From: Methanosarcina sp. MSH10X1
Lineage (GTDB): Archaea > Halobacteriota > Methanosarcinia > Methanosarcinales > Methanosarcinaceae
Length of the DNA: 64,000 nucleotides
Direction: 5' to 3'
Assembly (NCBI RefSeq): GCF_004099695.1
Contig: NZ_SCHL01000005.1
Coordinates: 1 to 64,000 of the forward strand
Below, one piece after another: positions 9,342 through 17,048 of the stretch (position 1 is the first letter of the stretch; every line of letters starts with the position of its first letter). The position numbers and the translations under genes were made by a program. The notes beneath the pieces were generated by a model. The model did not search any database. It was not told the DNA's origin and saw only the letters and a list, made by a program, of their open reading frames with translations.

Positions 9342-12300
9342 AGCTCAAAAACCTGTATATCGAAAACATCCGAAGTTATAAAAAGCTGGATTTTACATTC
9401 GAAGACGGTGTTACGGTTATTTCCGGGGTTAACGGGAGCGGGAAATCCAGTTTGCTTGAAGCCTGCTTTATGGGGCTCTTCGGAAGCAAAATCCTCTCAA
9501 AAGATTTCGTACTTGCGGATGTAATTTTTAAAGGGGCTGAAAATGCCAAAATAAGCCTGGATTTTGAGCATCTGGGACAGGATTACCTTATCGAACAGGC
9601 TTTCAGGTATTCTTCTCGGAGTGAGAGCGCTTCGAATTCGAAATGCGTGCTCTATGCCGATGGGGAAAGTATTGTCGATCAGGCTACCCGGACGTATGAA
9701 GAGGTCTGTTCCCTTCTGAATATGGACGAGGAAGCATACCGAAACTGCGCTTATATCCGGCAGGGCGAAATTGATGTACTCATTAATGCAAAGCCAAAAG
9801 ACAGGCAGCGCATGATCGATGACCTGCTGCAGCTTGGAAAGCTTGAAGAGTACAGGGAAAGGGCAGGCAATGCGAAAACGGCTGTCCGAAGGCTTCAGAG
9901 GGATACCGGCAACAGTCTTTCGAGCGTAAAAGCCGAAATCGAAGGAATTGAAAATAAGGAACCGCATGCCGCACTGAACGGGCTAAGGCAGAAAATAAAG
10001 GAAAGCGATGTTGTCTTAAAAAAGCTTAATGAAAACAAAGAGACTGCAGCAGCCCAGAAAGAAAAGCTCGACCTCATGATTGCAGAGCACAGGGAACGGC
10101 TTCAGGAAATTCATGCCCTGAAACAGGCTCTGCTTAAATCCCAGGAAAGCAAAGCTGGCTGCATCCGTGACAGGGAAAACTTCTCAGGAGAATCTCATGA
10201 GCAGAGACAGGCCCTGCTCGGGTTGGGAGAAGAAAATAAATCTATCCGGGAAGAATGCGGCTTTGGAAACCTTGATATTGAGACTCTGATCTTGCAGCAG
10301 GAAAAGGAGGAATTCCTGGCCAGGGAAAAGGTTAATGGGATTTCAAAAGAACTTGCTCTACTTCTCAGGGAAGAAGAAGTGCACACTCAAGCCTTAAGCG
10401 ACCTCGAAAAGGAAAAAGCTGAAACCGAACTCACTTTCATGCAGTGCAGGGCGGATATAGGGGCTGCAAACGGGGAAATCGAAGGAAACAGGAAAGGTAT
10501 CCTGAGAATTGAAGAAGAGAACGAAAGGCTTAAAGAAACTGCAAAAGAAGGTACAGGTTTCTCCGAAACTTACGAGATTCCTTTATTCATAAAGGAACTG
10601 GAAGAAAAAGAAAACCTTCTGCGTGAAAGGAAAAACGAAGCCTCAACAAAGCTTGCCCTTGCCTTCAAAGAAAAGGAAACCGGAGACATAAACCTTCTCA
10701 CACTTGATAAAGAACTTCAAAATTACAGGATAGCAGTTCGGAAAGGTAAAACCGAAATTGAGATTCTTGAAGAAGAGCTCCGGGAGAAAGAAAGGGCAGC
10801 TCTGGAAGTCCAGGAACAGAAATCCGAAGCTTCCACGGGGCTAAAGGGGCTCGGGTTTACCGGGGAACAGCTTGAGGACCTTGAATATCTCAGTGAGTTA
10901 CTGCTGGAAAATAAAAACAGGCTTCATGGACAGGAAAAAGAGCGTGAGGCTACCATCAGGGAGCTTGAAAAGGTTCTCCGTAAAAACCAGCAATTGCTTG
11001 CCGAAGGAAAGTGCCCTACCTGTGGGCAGGAACTTAAAGGCTCTGAGATTGCCTGCACGACCGAGGAATCCGAGCAGAAGAGAGAAAAGCTTGCAGCAGA
11101 ACTTCTTGATATAAAGCTCCAGCAGGCTGAAATCGAGAAAAAAATCAACCGGCTCAAGGACGCAAAAAAGCTGGAGAAACGGATTTCGGATTATGACCTT
11201 GAAACCGAAAAACTAAGGAATAAGGCAAAAGAGCTCCAGGAAAGGATAAAGATCCATAGAATCCGGTTCGAGGAAGATTCCCTTAAACTTGAAAGCTTCA
11301 ATAAACAAAAACAGGAACTTGAGGCTAAGATGGGACAGCTCCTTCCAGATATAAAAGCTCTGCAGGGCTGGGAGGAAGCAGCCCTGAAAGCTCACAGCGA
11401 GAGCGAAAAAATGCTTCGAGACGCAAAAGCTTTTGAGAAAAAGCTTGCCGAAAACGCTTCGGAAATTGAGACCCTGAATGGAAAAATAAGGACTTTCCTT
11501 GCATTGATCGAAAATTACGGGCAAAGGCTTGAAGAGCTCAATGAGAAACTGAAAGGGCTTGCCGGAAGGGAAAATCTGGAAAAGGAGAAACTCAGGGTTC
11601 TGGAAGTTGAGCTTGAAGCCCTGAAGAAAAAAGAAGACCTGGCAAAAAAATCTCATCAGGAGAGCGAAAATCTCCTCCTGCAGGCGAAAAAGCTCAGGGC
11701 AAACCTTCTTCGCATGGACAATACAAAGCACAAAATCTCCGAGCTTGAGGCTTCTATCAGGAACCTTACGGAAAAGATCGGCTTCTTTGACCGGGAGATC
11801 CTTGAGAGAAACGAGCGGGTAAAACAGCTTGAAGGAAAGCTCCAGGGAAGCAGGTTCGAGGATCTGCAGGATAAACGCAGCAAGTTTGAAGCGTATCAGG
11901 CAAGCCTTTCCGAAAAAATCCGACAAATAACGGCTGCAAAAGATGCATTTTTGAAAGAAGCCGGTATGGTCGAGAACAGCTTAAAACGCCGCAATGAGCT
12001 GAAAGATGAACTAAGGGCTCTTGAAAACAGGAAATTATATCTCGAAGCCGTGTATAACAATGCTGAGGAACTTGAGAACATGTATATGCGTGTTCGGGCT
12101 GATATGCGGGCAAGAAATATAGGGGCTCTGTCTACCCTTTTGAATGAAATGTTCAGCTTCATGTATGCAAATAATGCCTATTCCCATATCGAACTCGACC
12201 CGGAATATAACCTTACGGTTTACAGAAAAGACGGCACTCCTCTTCAACCCAAACTCCTTAGCGGGGGAGAACGAGCCATTTTTAACCTGGTGCTGCGCTG

Positions 12301-12562
12301 TGCGATTTACAGGCTTCTTGCTCTCGGTTTTGGCGGAGACAGGGCAGATGGGCTTCCACCTATGATTCTTGATGAGCCCACCGTTTTTCTTGACCGCGGG
12401 CACATAAACCAGCTTTTGAAACTCATAGACCTGATGCGCAGCATAGGGGTAGGCCAGATTATTGTGGTCTCCCATGACGAGACGCTTATAGACTCTGCAG
12501 ACCACATCTTCCAGGTAGAAAAAGACCCTCTTACAAATATGTCGTCTATCGTAAAGGTTTAA
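9338..12562 (+). CDS. rad50: DNA double-strand break repair ATPase Rad50
   Basis: 1074 residues, an SMC-like ATPase. The N-terminal Walker A is GVNGSGKSS (about residues 32-40) and the Q-loop region includes YIRQGEID. A long heptad-rich coiled coil follows, interrupted near residue 559 by the zinc hook CPTCG. The second coil leads to the ABC signature LLSGGERAIF and Walker B MILDEPTVFLD, then a VVSHDE switch His. Two hooks coordinate one zinc to join Rad50 dimers. The start is GTG at 9338 inside the mre11 stop. Length and layout are normal for archaeal Rad50. The stop codon at 12560-12562 lies three bases before the inverted-repeat unit described below. Confidence 0.96.
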   Translation: MKLKNLYIENIRSYKKLDFTFEDGVTVISGVNGSGKSSLLEACFMGLFGSKILSKDFVLADVIFKGAENAKISLDFEHLGQDYLIEQAFRYSSRSESASNSKCVLYADGESIVDQATRTYEEVCSLLNMDEEAYRNCAYIRQGEIDVLINAKPKDRQRMIDDLLQLGKLEEYRERAGNAKTAVRRLQRDTGNSLSSVKAEIEGIENKEPHAALNGLRQKIKESDVVLKKLNENKETAAAQKEKLDLMIAEHRERLQEIHALKQALLKSQESKAGCIRDRENFSGESHEQRQALLGLGEENKSIREECGFGNLDIETLILQQEKEEFLAREKVNGISKELALLLREEEVHTQALSDLEKEKAETELTFMQCRADIGAANGEIEGNRKGILRIEEENERLKETAKEGTGFSETYEIPLFIKELEEKENLLRERKNEASTKLALAFKEKETGDINLLTLDKELQNYRIAVRKGKTEIEILEEELREKERAALEVQEQKSEASTGLKGLGFTGEQLEDLEYLSELLLENKNRLHGQEKEREATIRELEKVLRKNQQLLAEGKCPTCGQELKGSEIACTTEESEQKREKLAAELLDIKLQQAEIEKKINRLKDAKKLEKRISDYDLETEKLRNKAKELQERIKIHRIRFEEDSLKLESFNKQKQELEAKMGQLLPDIKALQGWEEAALKAHSESEKMLRDAKAFEKKLAENASEIETLNGKIRTFLALIENYGQRLEELNEKLKGLAGRENLEKEKLRVLEVELEALKKKEDLAKKSHQESENLLLQAKKLRANLLRMDNTKHKISELEASIRNLTEKIGFFDREILERNERVKQLEGKLQGSRFEDLQDKRSKFEAYQASLSEKIRQITAAKDAFLKEAGMVENSLKRRNELKDELRALENRKLYLEAVYNNAEELENMYMRVRADMRARNIGALSTLLNEMFSFMYANNAYSHIELDPEYNLTVYRKDGTPLQPKLLSGGERAIFNLVLRCAIYRLLALGFGGDRADGLPPMILDEPTVFLDRGHINQLLKLIDLMRSIGVGQIIVVSHDETLIDSADHIFQVEKDPLTNMSSIVKV

Positions 12563-12565
12563 CTT

Positions 12566-12770
12566 AAACCGTTGCGCCGGTTTATCACGCCGTTACATGG
12601 GGATTTTCGCTCAAGCCTTTTTTGAAAAGGCTTGCGTTGCGCCGGTTTATCACGCCGCTACGTTGTTTTCGATAAAACCTTTTCTCAAAAGGTTTTCGCT
12701 CAAGCCTTTTTTGAAAAGGCTTGCGATCAAACATTTTTTGAAAAAGTTTGTGAGAAAGGCTTGCGGATTA
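12566..12770 (+). repeat. Left inverted-repeat arm with hairpins
   Basis: It contains two copies of GCGCCGGTTTATCACGCC (12574-12591 and 12639-12656). It also contains two copies of the palindrome AAGCCTTTTTTGAAAAGGCTT (9-bp stem), one AAACCTTTTCTCAAAAGGTTT hairpin and one imperfect CAAACATTTTTTGAAAAAGTTTG hairpin. The hairpins could also act as terminators for rad50 and for the converging nuclease gene. Confidence 0.85.
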
Positions 12771-13556
12771 CCAGTATACCAGGTAATTAAACAGTCCGTC
12801 AATTTCCTCTTTGTATTCCTCAAAAAAGCTATAGTTCTTTACAAGATAGCCCTCGGCAGGAAGATCTTCGAGATACCCGTACCAGTAGACAACCATGCCT
12901 TCTCCGAAGATCTCGGCATACTCCCGAAACTGTTTCTTCGAATAGTGTTCGTGTTCGAAGTCGTCTCCGAAAAGGGCTTTGCTTTCAATCCAGTTGACCA
13001 TAAGGTTGTCTATACATACCGGGTCTGCCAGGACAAAGTCAGGGGTCTTGCCGTCTCCCTTGGCCCGAATCTCTGCTTCGGTGCAATAAGGAATTTCCCT
13101 ATCATCAAGCCATTTCTGGATAACGGCTTCTCCCATCTCGCCTTTCTTACACTGCATCTCATGTGCGTGAGGCGAAAAGAAGTGATCGGCTTCAAGGGCT
13201 CTTTTGACTTCCTTTCTAAGGCGGCGGTTTTCGATTAAATCCACGTTTTTGAAAAGCCAGTTTATACTTTTCTTGGAAATCTCACAGTTTTTCATTATAA
13301 GCGAAGCCATGAGAGTCGGAGGAAAGCCCGTGTATTCCGCAAGATCAAGGATAGTACGCCCCTGTCTCCATTTTAAAAAAAGTTCGTTCTCTCTGGAGTA
13401 AATCTTCCTGTGTTTGAATCTCGTCTTTTTTACGATTTTCTGGTTGAGAATTGTTGCAAGTACGCCTACAGGTTTGGAATATTCCTCCGAAAGGCGAAAA
13501 ACATCTTTAAAGTCGTGCAGTGAACTGTATATTTTCTGGTATGTCTGGCGGTCCAT
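12768..13556 (-). CDS. TPD-domain (CDIN1/C15orf41-like) PD-(D/E)XK nuclease-fold protein
   Basis: 262 residues, ATG at 13556. The C-terminal half shows the restriction-endonuclease-like core: a KKGEMGE helix (about 138-143), the family-defining GKTPDFVL strand (TPD at 171-173), then NWIESKALFGD (E191-x-K193). This gives the D...ExK spacing of a metal-dependent nuclease site. The N-terminal half has a helix-turn-helix-like segment (about 65-88, GRTILDLAEYTGFPPTLMA). The family is shared by archaea and animals; the human member CDIN1 is linked to dyserythropoietic anaemia and binds codanin-1. Its biochemical role in archaea is not known to me. It lies just downstream of mre11-rad50, on the opposite strand, between inverted repeats. 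A repair or structure-specific nuclease role is inference. Confidence 0.8.
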   Translation of the reverse strand: MDRQTYQKIYSSLHDFKDVFRLSEEYSKPVGVLATILNQKIVKKTRFKHRKIYSRENELFLKWRQGRTILDLAEYTGFPPTLMASLIMKNCEISKKSINWLFKNVDLIENRRLRKEVKRALEADHFFSPHAHEMQCKKGEMGEAVIQKWLDDREIPYCTEAEIRAKGDGKTPDFVLADPVCIDNLMVNWIESKALFGDDFEHEHYSKKQFREYAEIFGEGMVVYWYGYLEDLPAEGYLVKNYSFFEEYKEEIDGLFNYLVYW

Positions 13557-13807
13557 CCTGAATCATCATATCCCTTTTTTGTTTTCTTCCCGGGCACGCA
13601 ATGTGGAAGTTAAGCAGAATGAAAGACGGGAATCTTACGATATCAAAAGTCTCTCAGACGTGTAATTGATTTCCTCATGATTTCTTCTATGCTCATAGTT
13701 TATAATCATAATCAATGCCTTGAAACCCGGAGCAGCCGCATTTTTGATATGCTGAGCCGATTCGCTTCAGAAGCTCCGGAGTGGAGAAGACACTTTTTCG
13801 TCGCAGG

Positions 13808-14098
13808 TCCGAAGCCTTTCTCACAAACTTTTTCAAAAAAATCCTTGATCGCAAGCCTTTTCAAAAAAGGCTTGAGCGAAAACTTTTTCAAAAAAGTTTT
13901 GTCAAAAACGCATGCTTTATCGAAAACGGCTTGACGGCGTGATAAACCGGCGAAACGCAAGCCTTTTCAAAAAAGGCTTGAGCGAAAACCTTTTGAGAAA
14001 AGGTTTTATCGCAAACTTTTTCAAAAAAAGTTTGATCAAAAACCCATGCTCCATCTAGACCGGTGTAACCGGGGCGTGATAAACCGGCGCAACGGTTT
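13808..14098 (-). repeat. Right inverted-repeat arm with hairpins
   Basis: Read on the minus strand it repeats the left arm in the same order: the terminal motif (14073-14090), the AAACC/GGTTT hairpin, the AAGCC/GGCTT palindrome, the terminal core again (13936-13952), more hairpins, and the inner GTTTGTGAGAAAGG segment. It is about 85 bases longer than the left arm, owing to extra hairpin copies and a spacer around 14035-14070. The gap 13557-13807 holds no gene I can support. Confidence 0.85.
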
Positions 14099-14115
14099 CG
14101 GGTCAACGGTCGCGG

Positions 14116-14832
14116 TTAACTCCAGAACTCTTCATTATAAGTATCAGGGAGGTCTATTTCCATCGCTTCGTCAAGTTTCTTACGTTTTTCCTGGTTTTCA
14201 GGGGGCTTTTTTATTTTTTCTTCTCTTTCTGACAGGTAAGTGTTATCTTTTTTATCAATATCAAAAGGTGCAAAGATTGTCGTGTGCTTATCTCTTGAAA
14301 TGATTTTTTCCGGGGTCCGTGGTTTTTCCTGGATTCCTGGCTGGGTTTTTGCACAGATAACCGGGTTTTCTTCACCCGTCTCTTTCCTCAATCTGGACTC
14401 CAGCCTCATGGAGGCTTTTTCGGCGTCACTGGCAGTATACCGTTCTCTCAGCCTTTCTTCGTGGTTTCTCTCGGGCTTCGGGTCAGGAATTCTTACAACT
14501 GCTTCCTTGATATCCCGGACCTGAGTAAAGCCTGTCTCGTCTCTCCCACCAGGTTTTCCCAGAGTTTTTTCTGTGAGCCTTGTGGGAGTCCAGTCTCCTT
14601 TTTCGGAGACATTTTTTCTTTTAGAAAGTGGTTGCCTGCCTAGTTTGCGGAAAGTATCTTCGGCATACGTGTCCCTGTTGCGGTCAGGTTTCCCGGATTT
14701 AATTTTACTTGTTGTACTGTAGCCTATAAGGCAGGTGGGTTCTCTCGTTCTCCACTCAAGGCAGAAGAGGTGGCATTCCCGCCCTTTACACGTCTGGTTT
14801 TCATTAAGTGGACAGACTTCTGGAAGGGTCAT
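14116..14832 (-). CDS. Hypothetical protein with N-terminal Cys cluster
   Basis: 238 residues, ATG at 14832, with a TATA-like ATTTTTTATATT about 25-30 bases upstream and no strong ribosome binding site, which may indicate a short or absent leader. Residues 1-34 hold five cysteines (C7, C15, C20, C24, C34) in a CPLNENQTC...ECHLFCLEW pattern that could bind zinc or an iron-sulfur cluster. The rest is highly charged, rich in Lys, Arg, Glu and Pro, and probably disordered, ending in a short DLPDTYNEEFW segment. I do not recognise a characterised family. It sits between the inverted-repeat unit and prs. Confidence 0.6.
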   Translation of the reverse strand: MTLPEVCPLNENQTCKGRECHLFCLEWRTREPTCLIGYSTTSKIKSGKPDRNRDTYAEDTFRKLGRQPLSKRKNVSEKGDWTPTRLTEKTLGKPGGRDETGFTQVRDIKEAVVRIPDPKPERNHEERLRERYTASDAEKASMRLESRLRKETGEENPVICAKTQPGIQEKPRTPEKIISRDKHTTIFAPFDIDKKDNTYLSEREEKIKKPPENQEKRKKLDEAMEIDLPDTYNEEFWS

Positions 14833-14891
14833 ATTACTAAAAACAGCAGAATATAAAAAATAGTTAACGGTAATAAAAATTAGGTATTTAA

Positions 14892-15743
14892 TCAGAACCC
14901 ATTGAGGGTTTCTGCAATCAGGGGGGCTACACTCAGCCTGCTCTCGGCTTTTTCGAGGGTATCGGTTCCGATTATGTCCTTTACGCCTGCATTGAAGAGT
15001 CTCAAAGCCGCATTCCTTGCAAGTACAGGATGAACGCAGGCAATATAAACTCCGGCCGCTCCCTGATCTCTGAGCATTCTGATAGATTCTGCCATTGTCC
15101 CGCCTGTTGCGATCATATCATCCACAAGGACGACATGCCTGCCTGTCACCTCGAGATTCTTTGTCTTGATTACAACTGTATCTCCACTGAGCCTTGTTTT
15201 CTCAAGATGGTCATAATCAAAGCCCAGCCCTGAAGATACATTCTTCACAAGCCCTTCGGCTCCGGAGTCAGGGGCAATCAGAAGAGGGTCTTCAAGACCA
15301 AAACCTGCGATATATTCCCCGAGCAGTTTTGATGCATCAAGGTTTTCCGCAGGGCAAGGGAAATGTTCAAGCACGCTTTTTTCGTGGATGTTTACAGTAA
15401 AGATCCGGTCAGCCCTTACACAGCGGGCAACCGCGCGAGCACTGATCGGTTCTCCGGGCTTGAACTTCTTGTCCTGTCTGGCGTATCCCATGTAAGGAAT
15501 CACGACATTGAGCTCGCTAGCCCCTTCACAGGCATCGATAAGCTGGAGCAGGGATACAAGGTCCGAGTCGGTGGGCGTGCTCTGGATAAGGGTCACACGC
15601 TCGTTTTCGGTCTCTTCTGTAATTCGGAGATAAAGTTCCCCATCAGGGAAACGATTAAACTCACAAAGCACAGGCTCTGTGCCTAAAGCCCGGGCAGTGC
15701 GGCTGGCAAGTAATTGTGATGCTGGTCCACCTATAACTTTCAA
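14892..15743 (-). CDS. prs: Ribose-phosphate pyrophosphokinase (PRPP synthetase)
   Basis: 283 residues, the compact archaeal form. It transfers pyrophosphate from ATP to ribose 5-phosphate to make PRPP for nucleotide, His and Trp synthesis. The N-terminal half has the RFPDGELYLRI and PYMGYARQDKKFKPGEPISA segments (ATP-binding flexible loop). The C-terminal half has the PRPP-binding loop VVLVDDMIATGGTMAES. The ATG at 15743 follows a GAGGTATAT ribosome-binding context. The gene points the same way as moaC and the NAD(P)HX repair gene upstream of it, but gaps of 70-180 bases make a single operon uncertain. Confidence 0.95.
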   Translation of the reverse strand: MKVIGGPASQLLASRTARALGTEPVLCEFNRFPDGELYLRITEETENERVTLIQSTPTDSDLVSLLQLIDACEGASELNVVIPYMGYARQDKKFKPGEPISARAVARCVRADRIFTVNIHEKSVLEHFPCPAENLDASKLLGEYIAGFGLEDPLLIAPDSGAEGLVKNVSSGLGFDYDHLEKTRLSGDTVVIKTKNLEVTGRHVVLVDDMIATGGTMAESIRMLRDQGAAGVYIACVHPVLARNAALRLFNAGVKDIIGTDTLEKAESRLSVAPLIAETLNGF

Positions 15744-15819
15744 GATATATACCTCAGTCTGCCGTCTTGATATATCCCATCCTTTAAAAAGCTTATTTTT
15801 AATGCGCTTACCCTGGCCC

Positions 15820-16287
15820 TTACCCTTTAAGCTTTTCGAGCACCCGGATATTTTGTATTGAAGTGCCGGGATAATTCCCGCTCTCGTCTTTTTCTGCCGA
15901 TTTCACCATATCCCAGATAGTCAAAAGCGCTGCCGATACGCCTGTGAGGGCTTCCATCTCGACTCCCGTTTTCCCGATAGTTCTGACTTCAATCTCAGCC
16001 GAAATCGTTTTTTCTCCGATTTTAAAGTCCACATCTATGGCAGTAATCGGAATTTGATGGCACATGGGGATTATCTCAGGGGTTTTTTTAACCGCAAGCA
16101 CGGCTGCAACCCTAGCAGTTGCAAGCACATTGCCCTTTTCTACTGTTCCGGTTCTTATCTTCTCTATAGTCTCTCCGGAAAGTATAATTTCTCCTGCAGC
16201 CCGCGCCAGTCTGGGAATTTCCTGCTTTTCGCCTATATCTATCATGCGTGCTCTGCCGGACTCGATATGAGTAAATTGCTTTTCCAC
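15820..16287 (-). CDS. moaC: Cyclic pyranopterin monophosphate synthase MoaC
   Basis: MoaC converts the MoaA product into cyclic pyranopterin monophosphate for molybdopterin/tungstopterin, needed by formylmethanofuran dehydrogenase in methanogens. The family motifs are present: FTH near the start, MCHQIPI (substrate-binding His), and GVEMEALTGVSAALLTIWDM near the C-terminus. I place the start at GTG 16287 (reading VEKQFTHIES), about 155 residues, because CGGTGATTT lies just upstream and the family normally begins there. An ATG at 16341 would add 18 residues that do not look like MoaC. Confidence 0.92.
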   Translation of the reverse strand: MEKQFTHIESGRARMIDIGEKQEIPRLARAAGEIILSGETIEKIRTGTVEKGNVLATARVAAVLAVKKTPEIIPMCHQIPITAIDVDFKIGEKTISAEIEVRTIGKTGVEMEALTGVSAALLTIWDMVKSAEKDESGNYPGTSIQNIRVLEKLKG

Positions 16288-16463
16288 GAAATCACCGCGT
16301 TTTTCATACTTTATATTCACCTTACCGTGTATATTTTCCACGGTTTTTAGCCTATCTGGCTTTTACTTTCATTTATTGTGTCTTTTAAGTGCTTTTTTTG
16401 CTTACCGGCGCTTTCTCCGGTTTTGCAGGGCTTTTACCTGATTTTTAGCCTCTCTTTCCCGGA

Positions 16464-16649
16464 TCAGTCAATTCTGATCTGTTTTCTCTTTGAGTAATCT
16501 TCAATTGCTTTTTCCAGATCTTGCGCAAACGCTCTGGCTTCTTCAAGATTAAGTTTTATGACCTGTTCATCTTCCCCATGAAAAACCGTAAATCTTATTC
16601 TGTTCCTTTCTATTTCCAGCTCGATTTTCCTTTCTACTCCCTGCACCAT
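16464..16649 (-). CDS. Small hypothetical protein, 61 aa
   Basis: ATG at 16649 follows GGGGAGGCAATTTT, a near-perfect ribosome binding site. The product is soluble, beginning with a beta-rich segment (ERKIELEIERNRIRFTVF) and ending in an amphipathic helix (LEEARAFAQDLEKAIEDYSK). This resembles small conserved archaeal proteins of unknown role. It precedes moaC on the same strand with a gap of about 180 bases. Confidence 0.6.
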   Translation of the reverse strand: MVQGVERKIELEIERNRIRFTVFHGEDEQVIKLNLEEARAFAQDLEKAIEDYSKRKQIRID

Positions 16650-16689
16650 AAAATTGCCTCCCCGTTTATCATTTGTGTATCTCGATGAA

Positions 16690-16774
16690 TTTGTAGTATG
16701 ATTGAATTTGCAGTATGATTGAATTTGTAGTATGATTGAATTTGTAGCATGATTGAATTTGCAGTATGATTAAA
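16690..16774. repeat. 17-bp tandem repeat, five copies
   Basis: The unit is TTTGTAGTATGATTGAA, repeated five times with single-base changes (G/C at position 5, T/C at position 9). It lies just upstream of the 61-aa gene and, on the other side, merges into AT-rich sequence up to about 16930 in which I see no gene. Confidence 0.85.
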
Positions 16775-16936
16775 TTTGCATTATAATAGTATTAATTGCA
16801 ACTAATGTAGCTTTTAGTTGTATGGCAGTAGATCGAACAAAATGCTAAATTAATTGTAGTGTTAAATACGCTTCGGCACTAAATTAATTGGGATGTTAAG
16901 TTTCCAGCTGCAGGCTGGAAGCTTTAGAACTTACTT

Positions 16937-17048
16937 CTATTTCTTTTTCCCTAGCTCTCTTACCCTATTTCTTTTTCCCTAGCTCTCTTACCCTATTTCT
17001 TTTTCCCTAGCTCTCTTACCCTATTTCTTTTTCCCTATCTCTTTTACC
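16937..17048. repeat. 28-bp tandem repeat, four copies
   Basis: The unit begins CTATTTCTTTTTCCC and ends TAGCTCTCTTACC. There are three perfect or near-perfect copies and one diverged fourth copy that runs into the stop of the NAD(P)HX repair gene. It is pyrimidine-rich on the plus strand. It is unrelated in sequence to the 17-bp repeat 160 bases away. Confidence 0.85.

Larger units (their letters stand above)
12566..14098. mobile_element. Candidate inverted-repeat-bounded unit carrying a TPD nuclease gene
   Basis: The outermost 26 bases on the left (12566-12591) and right (14073-14098) are perfect reverse complements, containing GCGCCGGTTTATCACGCC. The inverted similarity continues inward, with indels, over about 205 bases on the left and about 290 on the right, through an ordered set of small hairpins. 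The inner ends also correspond (GAAAAAGTTTGTGAGAAAGG on the left, its complement near 13813-13835). The only gene between the arms is a PD-(D/E)XK-type nuclease. I see no target-site duplication, and there is no transposase. Related hairpins near 62.25-62.32 kb lack the terminal motif, so accumulation of ordinary intergenic repeats on both sides is the main alternative. Confidence 0.45.

Noticed and set aside
13677-13934. Plus-strand frame between the TPD gene and the right repeat arm
   Set aside because: Most of it is hairpin repeat sequence translated as FSKKSLIASLFKKG-type peptide; no ribosome binding site.
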